From Fasciolopsis buskii (taxonomy: Eukaryota; Platyhelminthes; Trematoda; Plagiorchiida; Fasciolidae), in NCBI GenBank assembly GCA_008360955.1, contig LUCM01002860.1, positions 65,488-129,487 on the forward strand: DNA of 64,000 nucleotides, in the 5' to 3' direction. Below are positions 22,990-35,500 of this stretch, piece after piece. Position 1 is the stretch's first letter, and every line of letters starts with the position of its first letter. The translations under genes and the position numbers were made by a program. A model generated the notes under the pieces. The model was not told the DNA's origin, made no database searches, and was given only the letters and a program-made list of their open reading frames with translations.

Positions 22990-25689
22990 GTATCATTAGG
23001 AATGCTTGGAGAAGCCCCTTGTTGAAGAGTTCATAGAAGAACCAAAAATGTGATTCTCTGATAATCCTTTTTCCCCTTTTTGTTTACCAGTGTATTTTCC
23101 CAGGACTCTTCGGTTGTTCGCCAGTCATTTTGACTGTTTTCTTGAAGAAACTCTTCAGGGTCCTTTCCAAGTATTAGTAGTTTACTTTTTATCGGTGAAG
23201 GAACTGCCCAACAGACTATGCTTTGTGCGCAAACCTAAAAGTAAAATAATTGCACACAAAGTTCTTTCAGATCCGTCTCGTCCGGTAGAGAATGACCTTC
23301 ATATATATGCCGCTCTTACATCTTGATACGTTTTGCCTTCCACTCGGTACCGAAACTCGACCGTTCCTTACTTAGCCCGTACTCTTATCAACAGGGAGCA
23401 AGTTCTAACTGAGTTCCTGCACAATTTCTTCTACCTATAGGTTATTTTCGTATCGATTTTTTATATACAACTAAATAAGCGAAAATCCATACAAATGCAA
23501 ACAGAAATCATTCACTTTTTATTGACCCTTTTCACACCAAGATTGTCGTATACTTCCATCAGGTTAACATTTCCTGAGAAGAAATCCAGTTTTTGTAATC
23601 AGAATGGAACAGATATTTGACAGATTAAGGGTAATGGGTTTCGATTCGGCTTATCATCTATTACCCTGATCAAAGATCAACATTTTTGCGAGGACATCGC
23701 ATGAATTAAGTCAGTCGATAGCCTGAGCAAAATCTATGCCTGGGAATGTCGGTGACCAAATCAAAGGCCAAATCAGCCAGTTGAAGAATCGACCAATGAG
23801 TGTTGATCACTGGAAACCATTTTCATTAATTAATAAATATTTTTGTCCGCTCGACTTGATTTTTCTCACCAGCGTTAGTGGGAACAGTGTCGGGTGACCA
23901 GAAGCTGACGTCTTCAGCCTCCCTTTTGCGCGTTACAGGACAGATAGTCTCATGGATTCTTTGGATAATCTGAATTTCCCTGCAGTGTGATCAACTGAAT
24001 ATCAGATTATTCCCGGCATCTGAATGTCATAATCAGTCGACTGATGTCTAGGGAGAGCATCATTTTTCGTACAACATATCTAGCTCAGCACCGATTGTTA
24101 GCACAAACTAGCTGAACAACATGAAATCAGACTACATGGCTTGATGCAGTGGTCGTATGCGACAGTTTAACTAGATAAACTTGAAAGAAAAATGCAAATT
24201 ACTATTGACGACTTCGTCACTGTCACATTGTGCCCATCTTGCCGAATGGTCAGGCCCAATTAGAAATCATTGCATCAGTACTTCGCTTACGTCAGCGGCT
24301 GTCTCCTCACAATCGCGCAACATCTATACCAGCGGGCTAGGGAGGCACTGCATTTATGTGAATGCGGGACAGAGCCCGTATGGTAGTTATGACATTCGTG
24401 TGTACGTCCACTTAGTTGCTACGACTTATCGTGTTATGAGAAGTTGTGCTGTTTTGCATCATTTAACAATCACCGATAGTTTGTTAGAGTTAGATGTATG
24501 TGTGTGTGTGTATGCAGATGAGAATTTAGTGGAATGCAGTCAGCGATTGAGTACAGGGAAATGATGTTGAAGCCAGTGTTTATATCTGAAAATAACACAA
24601 AAAGTGCCAGGTAGCCGGGACTACTACCACTACTACTCCTACTCCTACTGCTACTCCTACTCCTACTACTATTACTACCACTACTACTACTATCCTTATT
24701 CTTATTATTATAACTGCAGGAACCAAAAGTAGAAAGGAATCAGAATGGCTTATTTCACTAACCATCGTCCAAGTTTATATTTGGTAACGTCGTCCTGTTT
24801 CAGCGGAGTAGTATGGTCTCCCCGACACAGACGTAGGACAAATAAGTTTAATTTCCTAAGGAACGTGGAGGATGTCACTCCCTTTTGCGCCAATTAACAC
24901 GCTTAATGAAGCAGGAGCATTGCGGAACCTGTCGAACTACCTACCGAACACTTTTTAATTTTGTCTTTACTTTCAGTGATATTTCTTTGAAATCGGTCGG
25001 AGTTGGGACCATTTGTCTGGTAGGGTGGGGAGTTCTGATCATTCAAAGATTTTATCATTGCTGTTAACTGTGTGCTCCTAATACATACTATATATATGAA
25101 AGACTATCAGTTGTGTTATAAGGAAGTATGTGGACATCTTGGAAGCGCATTGAGTTCCAGAGGGCATACCCTAAAAGACCGATCTACTGTTTTTATGGGA
25201 TCCGGACAAAATAACTTGGGTAGAGTCAAGAGTAAATTTAGTGATTAGTAAAAAACAATCATCACTTTGCTAACAGTTGGTTCCTTTGTCACACTGTTGT
25301 GGTAATTACGCAACACCCGGAGTTTATTTGCGTTGTTCGCCGTAGTAAACTGTGACCACGATATCGCAGTGTTCAATGTATTTGTCTATCAAGGGAAAGG
25401 TCACGCAATGGTGGTTCGATCCCAGGCCTCTGGGTCGACTTTCGAATTCGAACACTACCCATTCGCTTTCTATTGCGTATAACAGGCGATTCATTGTGTC
25501 ATCAACTTTGACAGCTTTGCCTAAAGATCTTCAGTGAACTAGCTAGGGTCCGAGTACTCCAGTATTTATGAAATAAGAAAAGAAATGTAAAACCGAATTC
25601 TGGTGGTTTGTCTGTTCATATGCACTTATGTTAGGACTTAGGCGCTGAACTTGGTCATAGTACAACTAAGCAGATGTTCAGTTCAGTCG
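22986..25689. other. no gene recognised; imperfect CTA array
   Basis: Includes an imperfect CTA/CTC trinucleotide array at 24621-24710. A 78-codon frame at 23090-23326 follows a possible acceptor TTACCAG but has no motif. Frames of 127 codons near 24181-24564 likewise show no family signature. Confidence 0.45.
24621..24710. repeat. imperfect CTA trinucleotide array
   Basis: About 90 bp of CTA, CTC and TTA triplets; same motif class as the arrays at 14974-15114 and 31506-31554. Confidence 0.85.
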
Positions 25690-26350
25690 AGAAATGCACG
25701 TATCGGATCTCGAATTCGCGGATTATGTTCTCGTGCTAGGAGACTTCTCTGTTAAGCTCTGACCAACTCTCGACCGACTCGATTTAGTTCTCAATTCTGT
25801 CGGCCTGGAAATGAGTCCATTAAATACCAGTCTCCAGGACCAAACCGGACTTGACAAAGCACCAACAATTCATCAAAGGACAACCACACAAACGGATCCG
25901 CCATCCGTACTGTCAGGCTCAACCCCCCTCACGAAAAGTCAGGCAAAAGATTAAGTGATAATATGGATCGATAATCCCAGAAGATCCTTCCTCCTGAGAA
26001 GGTGAACACTATGATCTCTCAGCATAAAGAGAATGCGAAATAAAATTCATTTCTAACGTGTTTGTATTTTCCCCGAATGCATTTACGGATACGAAACCTT
26101 TTCACGGTACACTGGATGCTATCAAAAGATGAGTATTTTCAACCACTGGTGACTGTGACAAATTCTCAAAATCAACTGGCTCTACAGGGTGTTCAGTGAA
26201 GAAGTAAGAAGAGAAATCTCGGACACTGACAAAATCTCCGTCCACCTCTAAATTTGTTGGCTACACTGGTTTAGCCACGTTCTACGGCCACCCGAATGAT
26301 AATTAACTAAACAAACACCACGCCTTATCCTTTGTCCCGGTTGGCGTAGT
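25690..26350 (+). mobile_element. highly decayed non-LTR reverse transcriptase relic
   Basis: Too broken to appear as an open frame. LEFADYVLVLGD at about 25708-25745 corresponds to RT motif C (F/YADD) with the second Asp replaced by Tyr. In another frame VLNSVGLEMSP at about 25786-25820 matches the region just after motif C. Further on, QILKINWLYRVFSEEVRRE at about 26159-26217 and WLHWFSHVLRPPE at about 26259-26297 match the conserved C-terminal LRxIxRISW...VTNEEVRRR...WLGHVLRM block of RTE-type LINEs, followed by PGWRS. At least two frameshifts and several stops are present. It is a different, older lineage from the LINE at 15990-18300. Confidence 0.7.
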
Positions 26351-29300
26351 CGATTACATAAGTAACTCAAAATGTCCTAGAGAAAGACATAGAGCTCCTT
26401 GATTACTGATCAGTTTACACATTTGGGCGATGGAAACAGGACTGGATCGCGATCTCCACCGAGCTAACCTGCAGTTACCGTGTGTATCTTGCATTAGATT
26501 TTGATGTCCACTGAGCCAAATGTTCCTCTTGTGAGAGATATTCAAGTAAAAGTATCGGTTAGGTGATTCACACAATGTCTGACCGGAAGAATAGAGCGAT
26601 TACGTGGATGACTTTTTCTGGCTGCAGCCCTAATAATTATTCCCGAAAATATTAAATGTTTCCCGGACGATGACTATTAATGTGAATGTAATGTAAATGT
26701 AAACATCCCGAATGAAACTTGTAGTGTACCTGGATTTCGTAAGCAAAGTTGTTTAAGTTTCAGCCAAAGGTGTCTAGTCGGGATTGCCTGATTGGAAACA
26801 GAAAAGTGAACTGAAAAACTGTACACAAAATTACCCGGAGTTTGCGAGACTGAGGAAAACAGAGCTAGGCACCAAGAATGTGGTGTGATTCACTTAGTAC
26901 CTTGTTTAGCGACGATATCATACGAATTAAGTATGATCTAATTGAGTTTTTCTAAGGGTCCGTGCGCCAGACGACAATTCGAAGATTGGAACGAGTTCTG
27001 AAGTTGGCATAGAAAATGATGTCTGAGCTAACTGAACGGGCTTTCTGTAACAGTATTTTTTTAACAAACCTAGTGCAAGATTCAATGACCGTTGATAAGC
27101 ATGGAAATCATGTCCTTAATAGGAGTGAAAAAACTCTGCTGATTATATATGAGAATACAACATGGAATTTTGAAATCTTTCCCCGAAAGTCTTTAGAAAA
27201 CTAAGAAGGAACAATCATGGGTGTTCGAGGGTAATATATTCTAGAGTCTAAAATTGCGTGAATTTACGAACGTAAAAAGATAGTCACCCTGACTTAATAA
27301 CACAGTTGAATGTGCGAAGATCGGATTAAATAAATGTTCATCGTGAAACTCAAACCTATGTTCTCACCAGAATAGAAGACTGACAAATGGCTGGAAAGAG
27401 GAAGACACCACACATTATAATGATTAGTGAATTCGGTATACAGGTGAATTTTCTTTCTTGGGAGAAAGTTAAACATCGGTCGGACTGAAACGTGCAATTG
27501 GGTAACCAATGGCTCAATTAAAATCGGCACACCAATTGGAGATCGTTATTTAACACGGGAGCAGGGAGCATTCTGAACGGGTCGAAAAAAGAAGTGACTC
27601 CTCATTACAAGCTGGACGAAGCAGCGTACGAGTCAACAGCTACTGTACAACGAAGCGCAGTTTTACGCAGTCTAGGTTAATTTCCTTCATGTCCCGATTG
27701 GATTCCTATGAAATCGCACGGGAGTCAGATAACTGAGGAGATTCTCGATGAAAAAGGTTTTTGTTTTGAATCACCGTAGAAATCCAGTGCTCCGAGAGCT
27801 ATGCTGATTGGCCCGGCTATAATTTGTGACTGAGTCTCGACGAATACTATTTGTTTTCGCAAAACCGTTCAGTGGATCATCGATGATAACCTAACATCTG
27901 GTCACGTTCGAAACAGGGGTGATGACGACACTTACCAACGGCAACGAGATTGTTCACCAGTTTTATGATTCTCCGCGAGAAGTTTGGAATTGGCGTCATT
28001 TTGTCGAATCAGTCTTCAAAAAAACATTAAAACTGAGTGATCATTTCTTCTACAGCTGTGTAGCTTGGCACGGCTGTCATAGGAACATTTCCCCCCTACC
28101 TTTTCTGCCTTACCTAGAATGATAAGATTTCGGAAACTTGTCACCATGGGCTCGCAATAAGGTTCCCCCACTTTGAACGGAACTCTCATTATCATGCATA
28201 AGTCCACAAAGAAAAACAAAATATTTTCAATCAGTTCAGCTAATTGGCAATAGTTAATGAAATAAAATAAATGTTACTGAACAGACGTAAGTATACTTCG
28301 AGGTAGTTTTGTGTGGATTTTCGAGTGTTTTCTTTAGTTGCTGATTATCGGGGATCCTACTGGCTCTTTGCCAATGTCTCATTTAGAACTTGAAGTAGCT
28401 GTCTATTTCCAGTCATCTTTCCTGTCTAATGCAAGCAAACCTTGGTGAATTTAGCAATGATGTTAAGATTGGAATTCTGAGAAGCTACGACTTACCCCAC
28501 AACATTCCACTGGGTTTGTTGAAGACCACTATCCTTCACCGAATGCCTGCTTGCATCAACATCATCATCTTCGTCATCGACACTACAACCGCCGCGACGA
28601 CGATCACCACCATTAGTAAAAGAATAAAACTAAAATCATGATCCGAAACGGTGATATCGTACGGATAGCACAATGCCGGAGTCGACAAAGTCTTCTAATT
28701 TGTCAGATTACATCATACCCATAACAGAATATTTGGTCTACTCCCGGGGTGTGTGACCGTAAAAGGGGGATGAATTAAATCGGATCGAACTCATTAATCT
28801 GATCGAAAAATAAAATATTGCGTCATTAGCGGTAAGCACTGACCCGCTCGTGATTTCAATTAGCCCACGATGGTGGTCATGTTCCGAACTGAGTTTGACG
28901 TCATATAAATTCCCGTGATGTATGCTTAGTGGGCCTGGATTCTAGACCAAAGTTAACAAATGTGACCTCAGCTACACCATACGATTCAGTAACTACCTGG
29001 GCCCTTTCCTAACCAAAGGATGACGTAAGTAGTGTGACTCATTGCATCTACTGTTTCGGGGTTAGCTCATCAATATGTCAATTCGAGTCGACTGATAGAT
29101 GGTGAAGTGTAAAATTTCGATTGAAAACATTTTTCTTCTCCCTCTCTCCCTCTCTCTCTCTCCCTCTCTGTCGTCCTCCCTCTTATTGTGATTCCGTCTC
29201 TTGAAGGAAAGTTCACAGTCAGAGTCAGATCAAAAATTCATCGCTTTATTCATTAAGATCGACCGATCTGATACGAAAAGAATGGAACGGCTGTTGACTG

Positions 29301-29911
29301 AGACAGTGATTGATAGAGAGCCTGAATATCCGATTGTGTAACCATCGTCGAGCAAATGGAATTGTTTGACGAGCCGGCAATGATGATCGGCTCATGTGCA
29401 CCGGAAAAGTGGTCACAGGAACAAAAAACAACCTCAATCATCATCGAAATCAGCGAAATCGAAGAAAGTCGTTCCAGTTACTGTGCCATGGTAACCAATG
29501 CATTACAATCTAATCTGAACTGAATACAGCTGAAAGGCTAAATTCAACTGCATGTGGGATTTGATAAACTGAACGTGCACTGAAAGCCAAATGAATCAGC
29601 TCAAACGAATGGCGAATCAATTTACGAAAGTCATATTATTTACGAGGTTACAAAAGTTGGCCATTTGGTTGGGTCGTTTGATGGTCTTTTAAACACGGAA
29701 CATCAAAGCATTTCTCCGTGGCTTGGCTGAGATTTGTTGTAGTTAGTTTCTACCGGTTGACATTTTCTAAATTAGTCATCAACCAACGAAAAAGCCTTTG
29801 TGTATCCCTAACATTCAATATTGGTAACCAGAAAAGCGATTCAAAAAGAAAATGAGAATTCTAGGATGCAACACCAACAACGAGTATTGCCCGACAGATA
29901 ACAGTTAATTG
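26351..29911. other. no gene recognised
   Basis: Only frames under about 80 codons. A CT-rich microsatellite occupies about 29132-29182 and a degenerate CAT/GAC-type triplet stretch lies at about 28556-28620. No exon, RNA gene or transposon could be supported. Confidence 0.5.
29132..29182. repeat. CT microsatellite
   Basis: About 50 bp of CT/CCT repeats followed by more pyrimidine-rich sequence. Confidence 0.85.
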
Positions 29912-30584
29912 GCCATCGACCTGTAGCTACACGCCACCACGAAAAGGCAGTGGGTAAGGTCCCTCTAACAGAAACTGGGAGCAGTTCTAGTTCTGATGGA
30001 ATTTCTACCAGAAGCCACGAAGAGGCCAAGGGTGCCCATCTATTTGTCAAAATTTGTCGGTAGAGCAGTCGCATGTTCAGGCGATTAGTTACGTCCAGTT
30101 GCTAAGTGCGTGAAATCACGTTGCCTGTTGTATCATAATGACAAGTCTGGAGTACATTAATCTTAACCAGTGAAATTTGATCACACTATGGACTAGGGAT
30201 TAATGATAACGAAACTCGTCACGATAAAACAAGTGCGAATTCAACACTTCCTCCACCCACTTCCAACTCATTTTTGGTCGTCTGGATAAGGCACAAACCC
30301 TGTAAAGTTTAAAAACAGCATCGTAAATTGACGCTGAATGTGATCATGACGTTGAATATATGCATATTCAAATTCGACAACGGCTTATTGTGCGTACAAT
30401 ACCGATATCTTCTTAGCTGATTGTGAAAAGCCCACCATTTAAATGTCATGCAGACCAATAACGGAATTTCGGATGCCCATAAACAAACACTAGGACACCA
30501 ACCTACTCGCCCAATGGCATTGCAAGCATTTGGAGATAAGAACCAGGACCAGTTCACGCAGATCCTTGAGGAAAAACCTAATGA

Positions 30585-30655
30585 AACAACAACAACAACA
30601 ACAAGAACAACAGCAACAGCAACAACAACAACAACAACAGCAACAACAAACAAAC
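30585..30655. repeat. CAA trinucleotide array
   Basis: About 70 bp of CAA with a few CAG/AGA interruptions. Mirrored at about 41705-41775 in the other arm of the inverted repeat. Confidence 0.9.
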
Positions 30656-31505
30656 ACGTACTCCCGGATTGATAACAGTTAAGTATTATAAATTTTGTGG
30701 AATTTGGTCATACTTCGAAAAGACTGAGGACAGACAAGTGCGGATTTACATTAGGGATTGGTTGTTCGGTTCGTAAAAGAATGCTAATACACCGACGTAC
30801 TTGTCTTCTTTCTTTACAGTTCAATTGGATTAAGTGTGTTCTATATTTCAAACCTTACACTGCCGTTGCCCTCCTATCCACTGGTCTAGAATTGCTCTAT
30901 CCTTTTTCTACAATAAACATTTACAAAGTTACCCTCTACTCCATCATCTTCCATATGAAGCAAAGAGACGAGAGTATAATAATAGTTAACAAATTTGATA
31001 GGCAGCTTGGTTAGTCTATTTTGACCACAAGCTTTATTACACCCGTTTATCGTTCTACTTCCTACACTAGTGAAGTAGGAAAAAATATCATGACTCAGGA
31101 AGCAATGCATGGACAAATGAAGACTGCCAAGTAGGGAACGTGGCCACTAACGGGAAGATTCGAACTCGCTAACTCCTTATCGAAATGCCACGATAGTAGC
31201 TGCCTTATTATTGCTACCAGTCAATTATGTTTGCCTAATTTACTCCAGTCCGCTTAGCTCTAACATGCGCTTATCGTCCGCAAACGTTTACTGTGCATAC
31301 ACAGAAATTACCAAGAAGACTTTACGACCCCGATGAATTGTTCCTCAACTGCATATGCATGTGTGTGTGTGTGTGTGTATATGTATGAATGTATGTATGA
31401 ATACGCTTATCCTTAGTCTATTTCCAAATTATCGGTTTTCATTGCTGGTGCGAATAATTGTTCAGTTAGCTATGTCGACCTAACAAATAGTTGAATCTAA
31501 TATTT

Positions 31506-31554
31506 CTACTACCACTACTACTACTATTACTATTACTATTACTACTACTACTAC
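31506..31554. repeat. CTA/TTA trinucleotide array
   Basis: Roughly 50 bp of ACT/ATT triplets, mirrored at about 40806-40854. Confidence 0.85.
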
Positions 31555-32588
31555 GGGACACTTACTCGAGCAGAATCACACACTTAATGTAACATTCGAA
31601 AATACAGAAGCATCGATTTACAATTGTTTTAATTCGGTTGGGAATCATCGGTAGAGTGCACATTCACCGATCATCAGTTACGTTCCTATCCACTGGGAGT
31701 CTGCCATCGGAAACAGTTATCGAACCACTACCGATCTAGGAGGCCGAAAGCACGTAACGTTTGTCACACAATCACGGAGAGCCCGCGAGCCGGGATAATC
31801 TGGGCGTGGGTTGGTGGGTTTTAAAGTTGGCTAGCTTCGAACACATGATAATAAATATGTTCATTGCCCATGGTAATTGACGGGATAGGTTGGATCTGCA
31901 GTCACTGGAACTGTGGCTTCCGTTGGTAGGCGGGAAATCACCAATTGCCGGAACTATTCAATCTTGGTTTCAACTTCCACGGACTGGAGTGTATCAATGT
32001 GCTCACCCATAGTCAATATTGCTCATTTGACCAACGTTACTAAAAAATCCATATGTACACTAACAATTCTTTTGGAATCGGACTCGATCTAGTTCACACT
32101 TTACCCGAAAATGATTAAACCCTTTAAGACCACTGCAGTTTCATGATGGGTTTGCGTACAAATCACGAGGCGTACTACACTACATTTTCGCCGGTGCTTG
32201 CACCTATAAAATAACCAGTTAGAACCATACGACATACGGATGAGAAGGACAAAATCCCCTGTTTGCCATTGGTTCGAGGGTTTTCCACCATTCATGTCTT
32301 CGTCTGATGGGCTGATTTCTAACGGCAAGCAAAAGTGAAGCTTAGTGGACTGAGTCATGTGATTTACGACTAGATTCGTCACGGTCTGCAACAACGATCG
32401 TTCAACTTAGTTTTCATTCACTCCTATTCGATCGTTATTTCAGGGCTAATCATACTAGAGCAACGGAAAAATCTGGTAAGTTTTCTTTCCTTTAAAAATT
32501 CCTCGGATGCGACGAGAATACTACACCAGCAAGCCCTAGGTTAGGTGTGAAATTTCATGCTTCGGAGCCCATTCTTCGGTATTTACAT

Positions 32589-35500
32589 TGAATTCTACAT
32601 GGAAGAAGTCCTCCTGATAGTTTTGCAAGGTGGATGAAGATGATTCGTCCATGATACGACATACAGTTTGGGAAGAATAAACAGTAAACTGATCCGAGTA
32701 AGTCCAGGTAAAACTCAGAGTTGGGATCCGCGATATCCTGCTATGTGAAGTTAACAGACTTAACCAGGATATCAAGTGAATCGTCTGAATAGACTTTACG
32801 TAGTAAAACTGATAAAAGTAGTTTTTTACCTTGCACGACGGAATTCCGGGACAGTAATTTCACTTTAATTTGTATAACCTAAATCATACACCAACGTACC
32901 ATGGTTCCAGCTGCTATCTCCCTGCACCCAAAAATGGTGGGGGTGAAATCAAAAGATAGTCAGACAGAAGAACTATGGAGAAGCGTAAACATTTTGAATG
33001 CAGCAATTAATCATATTACCTTATGCTCCCTACTATCGTGTTGGCAGACCTCCTGGACTCCAAACCAATAATCAGACTTCATCTACTCGATATAGTCTAC
33101 CACCTACAGCTTCATGTCTTTCCGCCGCCTCATATACTGGTCACACCAAATCGTCTTCCAATCGTTACCTGCAAACGTTCTACAGGAAAAACAAGGGATA
33201 TTAGAGAAAAACAGGCCGAAATATTCACAGATAGCGTTGCCAGAATGCTGACGCTAAGGGCACGACTGAAATTGCGTTACTTATTTCGAGTGTGGGTGAA
33301 AAAGGGAAACATCCGGAAGAGAGGTCGTTGCTGGTTAGAATCACCGAATCAAACCACTCCCCTCCCAAGGCCATCGGGCGCATTCTCATCAACCCAAAAT
33401 CTTTAGAAGCACGCTGCAGGAGGAGGAAGGGAGAAGATCACTTTCACCACTACAAATTCCTAGAATGATTGCCGTTAGTAGGAAACTGTGAAAAGAAAGT
33501 TTATGGTGTTGTAAAACTTCTCAAATCATTAGTTTCGAGAATGTTGGGATGAAATTCAAAACAAAATGCTACCACAAAATACCAGCAAACACCAGGGAGC
33601 AAACTTCGAAAAGTTGGTCAGTTGTTCCGACCAACGGTGTACATTAATATCTACACGCCACTCGTTTTTACTCGCTGGGATCGTCATCATTAACATACTA
33701 ATGGTTGAAATCGTAGTTAACAGAGAAACCAAATTCTTTTTTCGAAGGGACTAAGTATTTTGGACGATATACGTACTTATCTCCATTTAACACACCGCAT
33801 TACACCTTTTTGATCGGCCCTGAAATCCGTTCGAATACGAGAATTTCGACTGGTCTCCCAGTCGTTGCGTGGCTACTGATCGACGCTCATTCGAAAACGA
33901 CGAAAGTGCAGCTGGTTGCACCGTGATTGTCGAATGCAAGTGGGTTGATATATGATGTAACTTGCTTTTGCATTTCCCTGGTTAGAAATAGCCAGTCTCA
34001 AGCATTAACACCCAGAAGAAATCATGTGGTGAATACTCGGAGTAAGGGCGACGTCAAACAATGGGGCCTGAATTGAGGTGCAACGACTCAGTAAGTTTGA
34101 AAAATCCCACAGACTCTGTAAGTAGTAAGTTATTTGGTGGCAAATAAAATCCAGCAGATAGTATCTAACACTTGACTGGACCGGGGTGCGTACGTATGAC
34201 CACGCGGTCAAAAAAACCATTTAAGTGGCCAAGGCTGAAAAGAATGGACGTTACTCCGGTGAAATAGAGTGGAGTGATGTTAGTGCGTACGCACTTGGTC
34301 GCATTGTTTTTCACAAATCGTGTGCACGTGTTCGCACACGCGCAACAACGTGCGTTATACGCACAATGCACACTTCGTTCACACTGTCCCCACTCTACCA
34401 ATGAAAATACAAGTGAGGGTTCGCCACGCGAACAACACGACCACTGGCCGTGATATGAGAAGCAAACAGTAGAGCCCTCTCAGGCTGATCAGCTAAATTT
34501 TAGCCAATAGGATTCTGACTTTCAGTGGAAGGGGTAAAATGAAGCTCAGTTGCTGTTGCTGGAATGTGATGAGCTCTTTCCAGCGTTTTTTGCTGTGGTG
34601 GCACAGGTGACAATATTTGTGTGTAGGTGTGTGTGTTGTGTATTCATCCCCGATACTGTAAATAGTAGGACAAATGAACTGACGTAGAAGGATAAAGGCT
34701 CCGGATATTTTCATAAATAGGTATATATATATATACATAATATAAGCAGTCTTTTGTTGAACTCCTGCAACTGGCATTTGTGACTGGCTGTTACGTGGGA
34801 ATGGATTTTACCGCTTTTAATGTGCCATGGTTTGGTTTAGGGGACTGGCAAGCGCAGTCTGCTATGGTAAGTACACCTGTCTGTCCTCATGATGATAACG
34901 TTGGAATGTATTTTATTACACTGTATTGTATTGTATGGACTATTGCTACTCAAATGTCCGAATTTCAGCCAAGAACCGGTTGCACTTATCGTCTTGTCGA
35001 AAAAGGGGGTAAATGGAAGCCCTGCCTCGAGCAAAACATCCAAGGTAGTCGAAACGTCGGCCAGTTGCGCATCCTATTGATAACGCTGTTACTGACATTT
35101 GAACAACTGCATACAGAGGCAAAACACATTTAAAGGATTAATGTGACTGGCCATAAAGGGTTAAAGAAAAACTTGATTGTGACTTGGTCCGGGCCGGTAA
35201 GTATGCGCGCTGAGGCATAGAGGGTAGAATTTCAATAGATATTTTCCCGGGAGGATAGAGAACGAAAAATGAAACCAGTAGAAATATGAGGGTGAGACTT
35301 TGACAAATCACCCTACAGAGAATGAGTGGGATCCGGAAGTGTAAGTATTCCGTCGGTAGGGCGGACCTATTATTACACCGCATGCCTAACAGTTGGCGAG
35401 ATTATTTATCAGCTCGCTGCGACAATAAGTTTAATTAATCCTGAAGAACAGGTTTCAGCATGACACATGTCTGACCGATAGAGACCACTCCTCGTTCTGG

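Larger units (their letters stand above)
29912..32588 (+). repeat. left arm of a 2.68-kb inverted repeat
   Basis: Reverse complement of 39772-42449 with a constant coordinate sum of 72,360 over almost its whole length. Differences seen: G at 32154 versus the equivalent of A in the other arm, and a one-base insertion in the other arm at 42427. Both boundaries are abrupt. The arm has no recognisable gene; it contains a CAA array (30585-30655), a GT run (31361-31378), a CTA array (31506-31554) and a box B-like motif on the - strand at about 31150-31165. Confidence 0.9.

Noticed and set aside
22543..22999. Tyr-Ile repeat frames on both strands
   Set aside because: Translation of the TA microsatellite and the N gap.
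30309..30672. Thr-rich and Val-rich frames over the CAA array (and their mirror at 41688-42051)
   Set aside because: Microsatellite-driven frames, duplicated by the inverted repeat.
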